From positions 1,612,001-1,676,000 of the forward strand of contig CP019154.1 in the NCBI GenBank assembly GCA_002844335.1: a DNA stretch of 64,000 nt, given 5' to 3'. The first letter of the stretch is position 1; every line of letters starts with the position of its first letter. The notes beneath the pieces were generated by a model, which saw nothing but the letters and a program-made list of their open reading frames with translations, had not been told where the DNA came from and did not search any database. This document shows, piece by piece, positions 8,382-15,860 of this stretch. The position numbers were made by a program, and so were the translations under genes. The DNA is from Haloarcula taiwanensis. GTDB lineage: Archaea; Halobacteriota; Halobacteria; Halobacteriales; Haloarculaceae.

Positions 8382-8702
8382 TCAGGGCGCGCCGACGAGG
8401 ATAAACGTGCTCTCAGTATCGCCGTTGTGGATCGCTCGCTCCGCCTCCGGCGGAAGCCTGATTGCGTCGCCGGCTTCGAGGGACACCTCGTCGCCGTCAA
8501 CCTCGACAGTCGCTGTTCCCTCGACGAGGACGTACACCTCTTCGTGACCTTCGTCGGCGTGGTCGTGCGGTTTGCCGGTCCAGCCAGCCTCACAGTCCAG
8601 CACAGTGACGCCAACCTGCTCACAGTCCAGCGGGTCCCGGAGGAAGTGCATCGCATCTGCGACCGGTTCCACGTCGGTGTAGTTGACTTTCGTGTAGCTC
8701 AC
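8382..8702 (-). CDS. Small single-domain cupin protein
   Basis: About 106 residues folding as one cupin barrel. Metal-binding positions are visible in motif 1 (HDHADEGHEEVYVLVEG) and a weaker motif 2 (LPPEAERAIHNGD). The family is diverse; many small cupins are metal-binding or sugar-binding proteins or dioxygenase-like, and nothing here fixes the activity. The open frame runs to 8798, but homologous proteins begin MSYTKVNY, so I take the GTG at 8702; a TTG at 8708 is possible. It is convergent with sdhA (39 bp apart). Fold confident, function unknown. Confidence 0.75.
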   Translation of the reverse strand: MSYTKVNYTDVEPVADAMHFLRDPLDCEQVGVTVLDCEAGWTGKPHDHADEGHEEVYVLVEGTATVEVDGDEVSLEAGDAIRLPPEAERAIHNGDTESTFILVGAP

Positions 8703-8910
8703 GTCCAATACTGTCGTCGGCCAGCATGAAATAAGCTGTTGTGGATCCGATAGGAATAGGCAAGGGACAGATACCGCTCCGACGATAGACGGTACCACAA
8801 TGGTCCAGCAAACGCCCGGCTAAACATCACTCGACTGCCGGGAGCGTTGCGCGGGGAAACACCCGGAATCATCACTTACTTGGTTGTCAGGAACGTATAT
8901 TAGGTAGCTT

Positions 8911-9012
8911 GGAAGGGTGGCTCAGTGGTAGAGCGCTACCAGCCAACATGCCAGAATCGGTTGGTGGTTACCCCGCAAAGGGCTCCGCGTGGTTCGACTC
9001 CCGCCCCTTCCA
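8911..9012 (+). tRNA. tRNA-like gene with an abnormal anticodon region (isotype unassigned)
   Basis: The acceptor arm is a perfect 7 bp (GGAAGGG with CCCTTCC, then A). The D arm is normal (GCTC, AGTGGTA, GAGC), and the T loop is TTCGACT with a stem that pairs only if T8990 bulges. TTTT follows at once. At 102 nt it is about 28 nt too long for a class I tRNA. The middle folds as a 9-bp arm with a bulged G (ACCA-G-CCAAC with GTTGG-TGGT) around a 12-nt loop, then a 3-bp CCC/GGG hairpin. The loop holds T-GCC (a Gly anticodon) but is too large. It may be intron-containing, degenerate, or a tRNA-derived RNA. Confidence 0.5.
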
Positions 9013-9186
9013 TTTTCCGTCATTCATCGTGAGCGGATGCGACCGGCTTCGATGTGCCACACCGGCGGCTCAGCCCTGATAGTTGGGCTGGCCAGAATTA
9101 CTGCACACACCGGAGGGGCGGCTGGGAGCTACGAACTGTTGGCGTGGGAGCTAGCGGCTCACAGGAAGTGGAAAGGTAAGGAATGT

Positions 9187-9207
9187 GGGGGTGGGGGGTG
9201 GGGGTGG
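9187..9207 (+). other. G5-T-G6-T-G5-T-GG tract, quadruplex-capable
   Basis: Three runs of five or six G separated by single T, followed by GG. Splitting one long run gives four G-tracts with very short loops, which favours an intramolecular G-quadruplex on the plus strand. No other such tract was noticed in the window. Confidence 0.5.
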
Positions 9208-9274
9208 TGCGGCACCAGTACGGTGCCTATCTGGAACAAAGCGGGGAGATGTATAAAAAATCACCGCCGAGATT

Positions 9275-9290
9275 ATCAGATCTGATTTTT
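9275..9290 (+). terminator. Palindrome plus T-run, possible terminator
   Basis: ATCAGATCTGAT is self-complementary and is followed by four further Ts. It sits just after a TATA-like box at 9251-9260, so it could end a very short transcript or be a protein-binding site. Confidence 0.3.
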
Positions 9291-9375
9291 CGTCAGGCCG
9301 TCAGTACCGGGCACCACGCCATCGCCGTAGATAACAAAGAGAGAAACAACAGCGACGTGTCCCGGTTTCGACCAG

Positions 9376-9600
9376 TTACTTGTGGGTGAATAGCACGACG
9401 TTCCCGTCGTTGATGGTCGTACAGAGGTCCATCTCGAAATCGAGATTGAGCGACGTGAACTCCTGCTTGCAGACGACCATATCGTCGAACGGCTCTTCAC
9501 AGGACGGACAGGCTACAGCCGTCGTGTTCTGGTACGAAGCGATCGCCTCGTTATCCTCGCGCGGCGTCAACGACGAGCGGAGTTCGTCGAAGTCGTCCAT
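9376..9600 (-). CDS. Small CxxC protein, haloarchaeal 'flagella cluster'-like (DUF7385-type)
   Basis: 74 residues. A CPSC pair near residue 31 and a single Cys in the middle suggest a zinc ribbon or redox pair. The ending VVLFTHK matches a family of small haloarchaeal proteins that I recall as 'flagella cluster protein' or DUF7385; their function is not established. The frame opens at 9627, but I chose the ATG at 9600 because the first nine codons are not protein-like. It diverges from cobT with 86 bp between starts. No flagellar (archaellum) genes are nearby, so that old name should not be taken as a role. Confidence 0.7.
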   Translation of the reverse strand: MDDFDELRSSLTPREDNEAIASYQNTTAVACPSCEEPFDDMVVCKQEFTSLNLDFEMDLCTTINDGNVVLFTHK

Positions 9601-9654
9601 GTTCGGGCAACCGCGGGCGTGCGTCATAAATCATGCGCCACCCCGTCACCAAGG

Positions 9655-9667
9655 TATTAAAGTTTAT
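9655..9667 (+). promoter_or_regulatory. TATA region of cobT
   Basis: TATTAAAGTTTAT is centred about 27 nt before the cobT ATG at 9687. A leaderless transcript is likely. Confidence 0.5.
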
Positions 9668-9687
9668 TTGTGGTAATACAATCACAA
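9668..9687. promoter_or_regulatory. Inverted repeat at the cobT start
   Basis: TTGTG (9668-9672) and CACAA (9683-9687) are complementary arms with a 10-bp spacer, sitting between the TATA region and the ATG, where a repressor would block initiation. It is short and may be chance. Confidence 0.25.
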
Positions 9688-10727
9688 TGACTTCACCCGG
9701 TGTCGGAACGCGCTTTGCACTCGTCGCAGGAACCACGGAAACCGCAAGTCGGGCGGGTATCAGCGCCGCTGGAGCCGATCCCGAGCTCATGTCAGTAACG
9801 CCCGCGGCGGATGCAGAGTTGGTGACATACGGCAGTCCGGTCCGGACGGACGTGACACCAGTCAGTCCAAGCGGCTGTCCGACGCCGGCACTGGTGACAC
9901 GGGCTGTCCGAGAAGTCCTGGGGTTTGATACCACAGTTATTGACGGCGGACTGGCGGAGCGAACGGGAGCGCCAACGGTCGCTGTCGGCGCACGTCCGGG
10001 AAAAGACATCGCAGAGCAAGACCCGGTGTCGACGGCCCACGGGGCGTTCGCGGCCGCCCGACAGCTCGGGCAGGCGCTCCCGGCCGACGAGTTGTATCTT
10101 GGCGAGACTATTCCCGGCGGGACAACGACGGCCCTCGGCGTCCTCCGGGCATTGGGTGAGGACGGGATGGTCTCATCGTCGCTTCCAGAGAATCCCACAG
10201 AACAGAAAGAGAAACTGGTCGCCGAGGGACTCCAAGCCAGTTCGTTGTCACCGGGTGACGCCGCAAACGAACCGAAACGGGCGGTCCGCCGGATGGGTGA
10301 CCCCGTTCTGGCAACGCTCGCTGGTCTGACCGCGGGAGCCGTCGAGAGCGATACCGCCGTGACACTCGCCGGCGGCAGCCAGTGCATCGCGGTCGCTGCG
10401 CTGGTCCGCCACGGCGGCTACGAGGGACCGCTCGGACTGGCGACGACGAGCTACGTAGCTGACGACGAGAGTGCCGACGTGCGAGCCTCCGCTGCTCGGC
10501 TCGATATCGACCTGACGGTAACGGACCCCGGATTCGACCAGAGCGACCACGTCGCGATGGAGCGGTTCGTCGCCGGCGAGGCCAAGGAAGGGGTCGGAAT
10601 GGGCGGCGCGCTGGCGCTAGCCGACCGCGCCGGCATCCCGATGGCAGAGGTACGGGACCGGTTTGGGGCCCTCTACGACGACCTGATCGGCGACGCGCCC
10701 TCAGCGACGGCCGAGGAGGGGACGTGA
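9687..10727 (+). CDS. cobT: Archaeal nicotinate-nucleotide-dependent phosphoribosyltransferase CobT
   Basis: 346 residues of the archaeal CobT family. In cobamide assembly CobT moves phosphoribose from nicotinate mononucleotide to the lower-ligand base, giving alpha-ribazole phosphate. Glycine-rich segments seen are [15 protein letters not shown], a classic CobT phosphate loop, then [13 protein letters not shown] and the C-terminal [13 protein letters not shown]. The ATG at 9687 fits a TATA box 27 nt upstream; the open frame upstream to 9633 is not protein-like. The last codons overlap or abut cbiA, so the two cobamide genes are translationally linked. The specific base used cannot be read from sequence. 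Confidence 0.88.
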   Translation: MTSPGVGTRFALVAGTTETASRAGISAAGADPELMSVTPAADAELVTYGSPVRTDVTPVSPSGCPTPALVTRAVREVLGFDTTVIDGGLAERTGAPTVAVGARPGKDIAEQDPVSTAHGAFAAARQLGQALPADELYLGETIPGGTTTALGVLRALGEDGMVSSSLPENPTEQKEKLVAEGLQASSLSPGDAANEPKRAVRRMGDPVLATLAGLTAGAVESDTAVTLAGGSQCIAVAALVRHGGYEGPLGLATTSYVADDESADVRASAARLDIDLTVTDPGFDQSDHVAMERFVAGEAKEGVGMGGALALADRAGIPMAEVRDRFGALYDDLIGDAPSATAEEGT

Positions 10728-10729
10728 GG

Positions 10730-12049
10730 ATGGACGGGGTCGTCCTCGCCGGCACAAGCTCCGGCGTCGGCAAAACCGTTGCCACGCTGGCGACTCTGAC
10801 AGCGCTCGAAGACGCCGGGTATCAGCCCCAGCCGGCCAAGGCTGGCCCGGATTTCATCGACCCGAGCCACCACGAGGCGCTCGTGGACACGCCCTCGCGG
10901 ACGCTCGACCCCTGGCTCGCTGGCGAGGCTGGTATGTGTCGCACCTACTGGCGCGGCACAGGGGATATCTGCATCGTAGAGGGCGTGATGGGGCTCTACG
11001 ATGGGACGAAGACGTCGACGGCAGCCGTTGCCGAGGGGCTTGACCTCCCGGTCGTTCTGGTCGTGGATGCAAAAGCCGGGATGGAGAGCGTCGCCGCAAC
11101 GGCGCTGGGGTTCGCACGGTACGCCGACCGCATCGGCGCTGACATCGACGTGGTCGGCATCCTCGCACAGCGCGCCCACGGCGGCCGGCATGCCGACGGT
11201 ATCAGGGACGCGCTCCCCGAGGACCTCACCTACTTCGGCCGGATTCCGCCGATGTCGGACCTGGAGATTCCCGACCGGCATCTCGGACTGCACATGGGCA
11301 CAGAGGCCGGCTTAGACCGCGACGCGCTCTCGACAGCGGCGGAGACTATCGATGTCGAACGGCTTGTCGACGTGGCCCGGACACCGCCGGCAGTCGAGAC
11401 GGCGAGGACGACTACTGACGGCTCACTGGCCGACCGTCGGGTCGCCGTCGCACGGGACAGCGCGTTCTGTTTCACCTACCCCTCGGTACTCGAACGGCTC
11501 CGTGCCGAGGCGACCGTCGAGCCGTTCTCGCCGGTCGCCGGCGACCCAGTCCCCGACGCCGACGCGATATATCTGCCCGGCGGCTATCCGGAGCTCTACG
11601 GTGAATCGCTCGAAGCCAGCGGCACACTCGACGAGCTAGCCAGTCGTGCCGCCGACGGTGTCCCCATCTACGGCGAGTGCGGCGGCCTGATGGCGCTGTC
11701 GGAGTCGCTGACGACGACCGGCGGCGACACCCACGAGATGGCCGGAGTCCTCCCCGCGGACATCGAGATGCAAGACCGGTATCAGGCGCTCGACCACGTA
11801 GAGCTAGCGGCGCAGTCAGACTCTGTCGTGGCTGGGTCCGGGACACACCGCCGCGGCCACGAGTTCCACTACTCAGCTGCGACCCTCGACAGTGACGCGT
11901 CGTTCGCCTTCGAAATGGTTCGAGGCGATGGTATCGACGGCGAACACGACGGTCTCACAGAGTACAACACCGTCGGCACGTACTGCCACTGCCACGGAGA
12001 AAGCGGTGCGTTCGACCGTCTACTGGCAGTGCCCTCGACGGACATCTGA
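10730..12049 (+). CDS. cbiA: Cobyrinate a,c-diamide synthase CbiA
   Basis: 439 residues. It amidates the a and c side chains of cobyrinate using glutamine and ATP. The N-terminal dethiobiotin synthase-like domain has the P-loop GTSSGVGKT, and GPDFIDPSHH binds the corrin acid. The C-terminal class I glutamine amidotransferase domain has its nucleophile Cys in YGECGGLM (near residue 316) and catalytic His in HRRGHEFHYS. A GTG at 10724 overlapping the cobT stop (GTGA) is the alternative start; I prefer the ATG at 10730, 10 nt after GGAGGGG. It is in an operon with cobT. All catalytic residues expected are present. Confidence 0.93.
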   Translation: MDGVVLAGTSSGVGKTVATLATLTALEDAGYQPQPAKAGPDFIDPSHHEALVDTPSRTLDPWLAGEAGMCRTYWRGTGDICIVEGVMGLYDGTKTSTAAVAEGLDLPVVLVVDAKAGMESVAATALGFARYADRIGADIDVVGILAQRAHGGRHADGIRDALPEDLTYFGRIPPMSDLEIPDRHLGLHMGTEAGLDRDALSTAAETIDVERLVDVARTPPAVETARTTTDGSLADRRVAVARDSAFCFTYPSVLERLRAEATVEPFSPVAGDPVPDADAIYLPGGYPELYGESLEASGTLDELASRAADGVPIYGECGGLMALSESLTTTGGDTHEMAGVLPADIEMQDRYQALDHVELAAQSDSVVAGSGTHRRGHEFHYSAATLDSDASFAFEMVRGDGIDGEHDGLTEYNTVGTYCHCHGESGAFDRLLAVPSTDI

Positions 12050-12121
12050 CGGCGGGCCTGCCGTCGGACGCGCGGCTGACTGCCCGCAACCTTTTTTTCG
12101 ACAGACAGCATCGTTCTGATA

Positions 12122-12931
12122 ATGAACGAGTTGCGCGACCTGCTCGGAGACCTGGTCGCAGACGTCGACGCCGTGTTCCTGTTTTCCCCGAACGCGTCGT
12201 TCTTCGAGGAGTTCGCAGACGTCGATGAAGAAATCGTCGTTGTCGGCCCGGAGAACACCCTCGATGCGGAGCCGTTCGTCGAGCTACCCATCGATTTCAC
12301 CGACCTCGAAGGCCGCCTCCGCTTCGGTATCGAAGGCGCACTGGAGCAGGGCATCGTCGACGAGGGCGACGAGGTCCTCTGCGTGACCGAAGTGCTGGAC
12401 GGTGCCGAGAACACGCTCGTCCGGGTTCAGACGAACGACTTCTCGCCCTCTGGTGTGTACGACATGTTCGTCAACTCGCGGGCAGACGCAAGCGTCGTCC
12501 GCGACGTCTTCGAGGTCGCTATCGAACTCGGAAAGAAGGGGCAGAAAGGCAAGCCGGTCGGTGCACTGTTCGTCGTTGGCGACGCCGGTAAGGTGATGAA
12601 CAAGTCCCGGCCGCTGTCGTACAACCCTTTCGAGAAGTCCCACGTCCACGTCGGCGACCCCATCGTCAACGTGATGCTCAAGGAGTTCTCGCGGCTCGAC
12701 GGGGCGTTCGTCATTTCAGACGCCGGCAAAATCGTCTCCGCGTATCGGTATCTCGAACCCTCCGCGGAGGGGGTCGACATCCCCAAAGGACTCGGTGCGC
12801 GGCACATGGCGGCGGGCGCGATCACCCGTGACACCACCGCGACGGCTATCGTTCTCTCTGAGAGCGACGGGCTCGTACGGGCGTTCAAAGGCGGGGAGCT
12901 AGTCCTCGAAATCGACCCCGAGGAGTACTGA
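12122..12931 (+). CDS. dacZ: Diadenylate cyclase DacZ (c-di-AMP synthase)
   Basis: 269 residues with a DisA_N (DAC) catalytic domain in the C-terminal half. The hallmark DGAFVISDAG and GARHMAAG motifs correspond to the DGA and RHR motifs of diadenylate cyclases, which join two ATP into c-di-AMP. The N-terminal about 100 residues form the archaeal PK-like alpha/beta domain typical of DacZ. In Haloferax this gene is the sole, tightly controlled c-di-AMP source and affects osmotic homeostasis. A T-rich box (CCTTTTTTT, about 12089-12097) precedes it. The stop is 2 bp from the next ATG, which belongs to a mechanosensitive channel gene, so the two are almost certainly co-transcribed. Confidence 0.92.
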   Translation: MNELRDLLGDLVADVDAVFLFSPNASFFEEFADVDEEIVVVGPENTLDAEPFVELPIDFTDLEGRLRFGIEGALEQGIVDEGDEVLCVTEVLDGAENTLVRVQTNDFSPSGVYDMFVNSRADASVVRDVFEVAIELGKKGQKGKPVGALFVVGDAGKVMNKSRPLSYNPFEKSHVHVGDPIVNVMLKEFSRLDGAFVISDAGKIVSAYRYLEPSAEGVDIPKGLGARHMAAGAITRDTTATAIVLSESDGLVRAFKGGELVLEIDPEEY

Positions 12932-12933
12932 GG

Positions 12934-13728
12934 ATGCAGCTCGGCTTCGACTGGGCGACGATCATCCGGCAGGTGTTCTCACCGCAGGGAACGTTCATCC
13001 TTTCGCTCGTGGTACTGGCTGTCGGTATCGTCCTCGGCTATCTCGTCTGGCGCTCCTCCCGGCGGTTTATGCGCGAACTCGGCGTCCCAGAGGCAGTAGA
13101 GGGAACCCCATTCGAGCGGACGGCGAGAGGGCTCGGGACATCGACGGTCGGCATCGTCTCGAATCTGGCGGCGCTGTTCATCTACATCACGACGGTCACT
13201 GCCGTCCTCAACATCGCACAACTGACCGACCCGGAACTGTACTGGGCCCGTTTCACGTCGTTCCTGCCCGATCTGTTTATCGCCCTGTTCGCCGTCATCA
13301 TCGGCCTCATTGCGGGCGATAAAGCCAAGCTCATCGTCTCCGAGCGACTGCGCAGCGTCAAGATGCCCGAGGCGACGGTGTTGCCAGAAGTCGTCAAGTA
13401 CAGCATCTTCTATCTGGCAGTGCTCATCGCGCTCGGTCAACTGGGCGTCGAGACCCTCGCCCTGCTCATTCTCCTCGGGGCGTACGCGTTCGGGCTCGTG
13501 TTCGTCTGCGGGCTGGCGCTGAAAGACATCCTGCAGGCCGGTGCGGCCGGTCTCTACCTCCTGTTGACAGAGCCATACAGCATCGGGGACGAGATCGTCA
13601 TCGGCGACCAGAGCGGCATCGTTCAGGAGGTGGACATTCTCGTCACGCGTATCGAAAGCGACGGTGAGGAGTACATAATCCCGAACAAGCGGGTGTTCAA
13701 TACGGGTATCGTCCGTATCCGGAGCTAA
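12934..13728 (+). CDS. MscS-family small-conductance mechanosensitive channel
   Basis: 264 residues. Four hydrophobic segments (about 20-40, 70-95, 105-130, 150-200) lead into the MscS pore helix, rich in Gly/Ala (LGAYAFGLVFVCGLALKDI). The cytoplasmic beta domain follows (EPYSIGDEIVIGDQSGIVQEVDI, then the IPNKRVFN motif). Such channels open under membrane tension to release solutes on hypo-osmotic shock. The protein ends soon after the beta domain, without the alpha/beta C-terminal domain of E. coli MscS, so it is a short form. It starts 2 bp after dacZ, which suggests c-di-AMP and turgor control are linked here. Confidence 0.9.
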   Translation: MQLGFDWATIIRQVFSPQGTFILSLVVLAVGIVLGYLVWRSSRRFMRELGVPEAVEGTPFERTARGLGTSTVGIVSNLAALFIYITTVTAVLNIAQLTDPELYWARFTSFLPDLFIALFAVIIGLIAGDKAKLIVSERLRSVKMPEATVLPEVVKYSIFYLAVLIALGQLGVETLALLILLGAYAFGLVFVCGLALKDILQAGAAGLYLLLTEPYSIGDEIVIGDQSGIVQEVDILVTRIESDGEEYIIPNKRVFNTGIVRIRS

Positions 13729-13736
13729 GCGCTGTG

Positions 13737-14309
13737 TTACGGTTCTTCGGTCGCTGTGTCGTCCGAGCCCAGCGGCTCGGCCGGAACACCGGCGACGGTC
13801 GTTTCCGGCGGCACGTCGTCAGCCACGAGCGAGTTCGCCGCGACCTGTGCGCCCGGACCGATTTCGACGCCGGGAAGGACAACCGCGCCCGCACCGACCA
13901 TCGCCCGCTCACCGACGACGACCTCGCCGGTTCGGTACTCGTCCTGCAGGAACTCGTGACACAGCAGCGTCGCGTCGTAGCCGATGATGGCGTGGTCCTC
14001 GACAGTGATGAGTTCGGGCCAGAACACGTCGGGCGTCGATTCCAGGCCCCACGCGACGCCGTCGCCGACGGTGACGCCCAGCCGGGACAGCAGCCAGTTC
14101 TTGAGCCGAAGGCTCGGCGAGATGCGACAGACGAGGATGACGACGTAGTTGACCATCACCCGGAGCGGGTGTTTACCGTCCGGCCACGGGAATAAGGAGT
14201 TGTACGGGCCGGGCGTCGGGTGCTGGCGCAGCCGGTCGTGTCGTGGACCACTCACGTCCGTCGTGTACGGGGCCGCGATAATCAAACCCGTCGGCTCGCC
14301 GGCGGTCAC
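13737..14309 (-). CDS. Hexapeptide-repeat (LbetaH) acyltransferase
   Basis: 190 residues. The C-terminal two thirds carry left-handed beta-helix hexapeptide repeats (VGERAMVGAGAVVLPGVEIGP is one run) and end with VAGVPAEP, the mark of the xenobiotic/maltose O-acetyltransferase superfamily. An amphipathic or membrane-touching helix (VMVNYVVILVC) precedes the helix domain. The GTG at 14309 overlaps the trkH stop in a GTGA tetranucleotide, so I use it rather than the frame opening at 14372; coupling to trkH is likely. Acceptor substrate unknown (sugar, lipid or small molecule). Confidence 0.78.
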   Translation of the reverse strand: MTAGEPTGLIIAAPYTTDVSGPRHDRLRQHPTPGPYNSLFPWPDGKHPLRVMVNYVVILVCRISPSLRLKNWLLSRLGVTVGDGVAWGLESTPDVFWPELITVEDHAIIGYDATLLCHEFLQDEYRTGEVVVGERAMVGAGAVVLPGVEIGPGAQVAANSLVADDVPPETTVAGVPAEPLGSDDTATEEP

Positions 14310-15802
14310 CGCGTCCAGAACGTCGGCGTCAGCATCACCAGCACGGGGACAATTTCGATTCGGCCGACCCACATCAGCAGTATCATCAATACCTTGCTCG
14401 ACCGGGCGAAGCCCTCGTAGGTCCCGTACGGGCCGGCCTGTCCGAACGCGGGGCCGATGTTGAAAAACATCGACGCGGCGGCACTGAGGGCCTCGAACTC
14501 GGTTATCGGCGCCCCAGAGCGCTCCCCATCGACGACGAGGAGAACAGTTCCGATGACGAAAAACACCATTGCCACTAACGTGTAGGCGTACACGTCGCGG
14601 ACAGTGTCTTCACTGATAGCCTCGTTACTGAGCCGTACTGGGCGGATGCTCCGTGGATGGGCCGCGACGTTCAGGTCCCGCCAGAAGGACTTGGTGACGA
14701 CGAGCCAGCGGAGCGTTTTGATAGAGCAGGTGGTGCTGCCGGCCATCCCGCCGATGAACATCATGACGAAGAGGACGTTCTTGGCCCCGGCAGACCAGGT
14801 ATTGAAATCCGTCGAGGCGAACCCGGTCGTTGTGACGATAGCGGCGACCTGGAAGACAGCGTGTCGGACAGTGTCCCCGACACCGCCAGTGACGCCCTGG
14901 TCAAGTACCAGCAAGCCACCAACAAGCATTGAGCCGACAGCAAGGATTCCGAGATAAAAGCGGAACTCCTCGCTATTGCGCAGTCTGTGGGTGTCGCCAC
15001 GGAGCAGCGCATACAGCAAGACGAAGTTCGTCGCGCCGACGATCATAAACAGCGTGACCGCCCACTGGACGGCCGGCGAGAACGCGCCGATGCTCTCGGC
15101 TCGCGGAGAGAATCCGGCGGTTGCGATGGCGGTGAACGCGTGTGCGACTGCGTCAAAAAGCGTCATCCCGGGCGCGAGACCGCTGGCACCGAGCGCAGCG
15201 AGAATTAGCGCTGCCCCTGCGGTCAGTCCCAGGTACAGCAGTCCGAGGATGCGCGCCGTCTGCTCGATACCGGGAGTGAGCTTCGTGACGTTCTCGGTCC
15301 GCGCTTCGGTCTCCATGAGCTGTGCGCCCGCGACCGAGAGCCGCGACAGCACGGCCGTCGCAAGCAACAGGACGCCCAGCCCGCCGAGCCACTGGAGGAC
15401 CTGCCGCCACATGAGCAGCGCCTGCGAGTGAGCGTCGAAGTCCCTGATGACCGTCGCGCCGGTGGTCGTGATGCCGCTCATCCCCTCGAACAGGGCGTTG
15501 ACTGGGCTGGCAAACACTCCTGTGCCCTCGATGTACAGCGGCATCGCACCGACGACAGCGATAGTCAACCACGCCAGGGACACCGTGAGAAACGCCTCAC
15601 GGTCGCGAATGTGTTCGCGCTGGAACCGGGCCAGCGCTTTGCCGACGCCGAGAGTGACTGCTATCGTGACCAGATACGGCCACGGCGACTCGGCGTAGAG
15701 CAGGGCCACGACCACCGGAATCGCCAGCGGAACGGCTAGCCACTGCATGATAGCCCCGAGGACGTTCAGCGCGGACCGGATATCGACGGTTGTCAGTGCC
15801 AC
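14306..15802 (-). CDS. trkH: TrkH-family potassium uptake channel subunit
   Basis: 498 residues with about ten membrane helices in the four-fold pore plan of TrkH/KtrB. Selectivity-filter loops include MSGITTTGATV and VTTTGFAS; the fourth-repeat GPAFGQAGPYG is also visible. It imports K+, the main compatible solute counter-ion in haloarchaea, together with a TrkA-type regulator not present in this window. Start is a GTG at 15802; no better ATG precedes the first helix. It lies 58 bp after purD and overlaps the acyltransferase by 4 bp. Its closeness to dacZ/mscS (convergent, 0.6 kb away) fits an osmotic neighbourhood, though that link is inference. Confidence 0.93.
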   Translation of the reverse strand: MALTTVDIRSALNVLGAIMQWLAVPLAIPVVVALLYAESPWPYLVTIAVTLGVGKALARFQREHIRDREAFLTVSLAWLTIAVVGAMPLYIEGTGVFASPVNALFEGMSGITTTGATVIRDFDAHSQALLMWRQVLQWLGGLGVLLLATAVLSRLSVAGAQLMETEARTENVTKLTPGIEQTARILGLLYLGLTAGAALILAALGASGLAPGMTLFDAVAHAFTAIATAGFSPRAESIGAFSPAVQWAVTLFMIVGATNFVLLYALLRGDTHRLRNSEEFRFYLGILAVGSMLVGGLLVLDQGVTGGVGDTVRHAVFQVAAIVTTTGFASTDFNTWSAGAKNVLFVMMFIGGMAGSTTCSIKTLRWLVVTKSFWRDLNVAAHPRSIRPVRLSNEAISEDTVRDVYAYTLVAMVFFVIGTVLLVVDGERSGAPITEFEALSAAASMFFNIGPAFGQAGPYGTYEGFARSSKVLMILLMWVGRIEIVPVLVMLTPTFWTR

Positions 15803-15860
15803 CGCAACTCACCGTCCGGCAGGCCGCCACCACGTGACCGCTGACGCTGCAACCACGCGC

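Larger units (their letters stand above)
9013..9375. other. Non-coding stretch with G-rich tract
   Basis: 363 bp between the tRNA-like gene and the small zinc-ribbon gene. I see no credible ORF. It holds a G-rich run (9187-9207), a plus-strand TATA-like GTATAAAAAA at 9251-9260, and a palindrome followed by Ts at 9275-9290. Confidence 0.5.
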
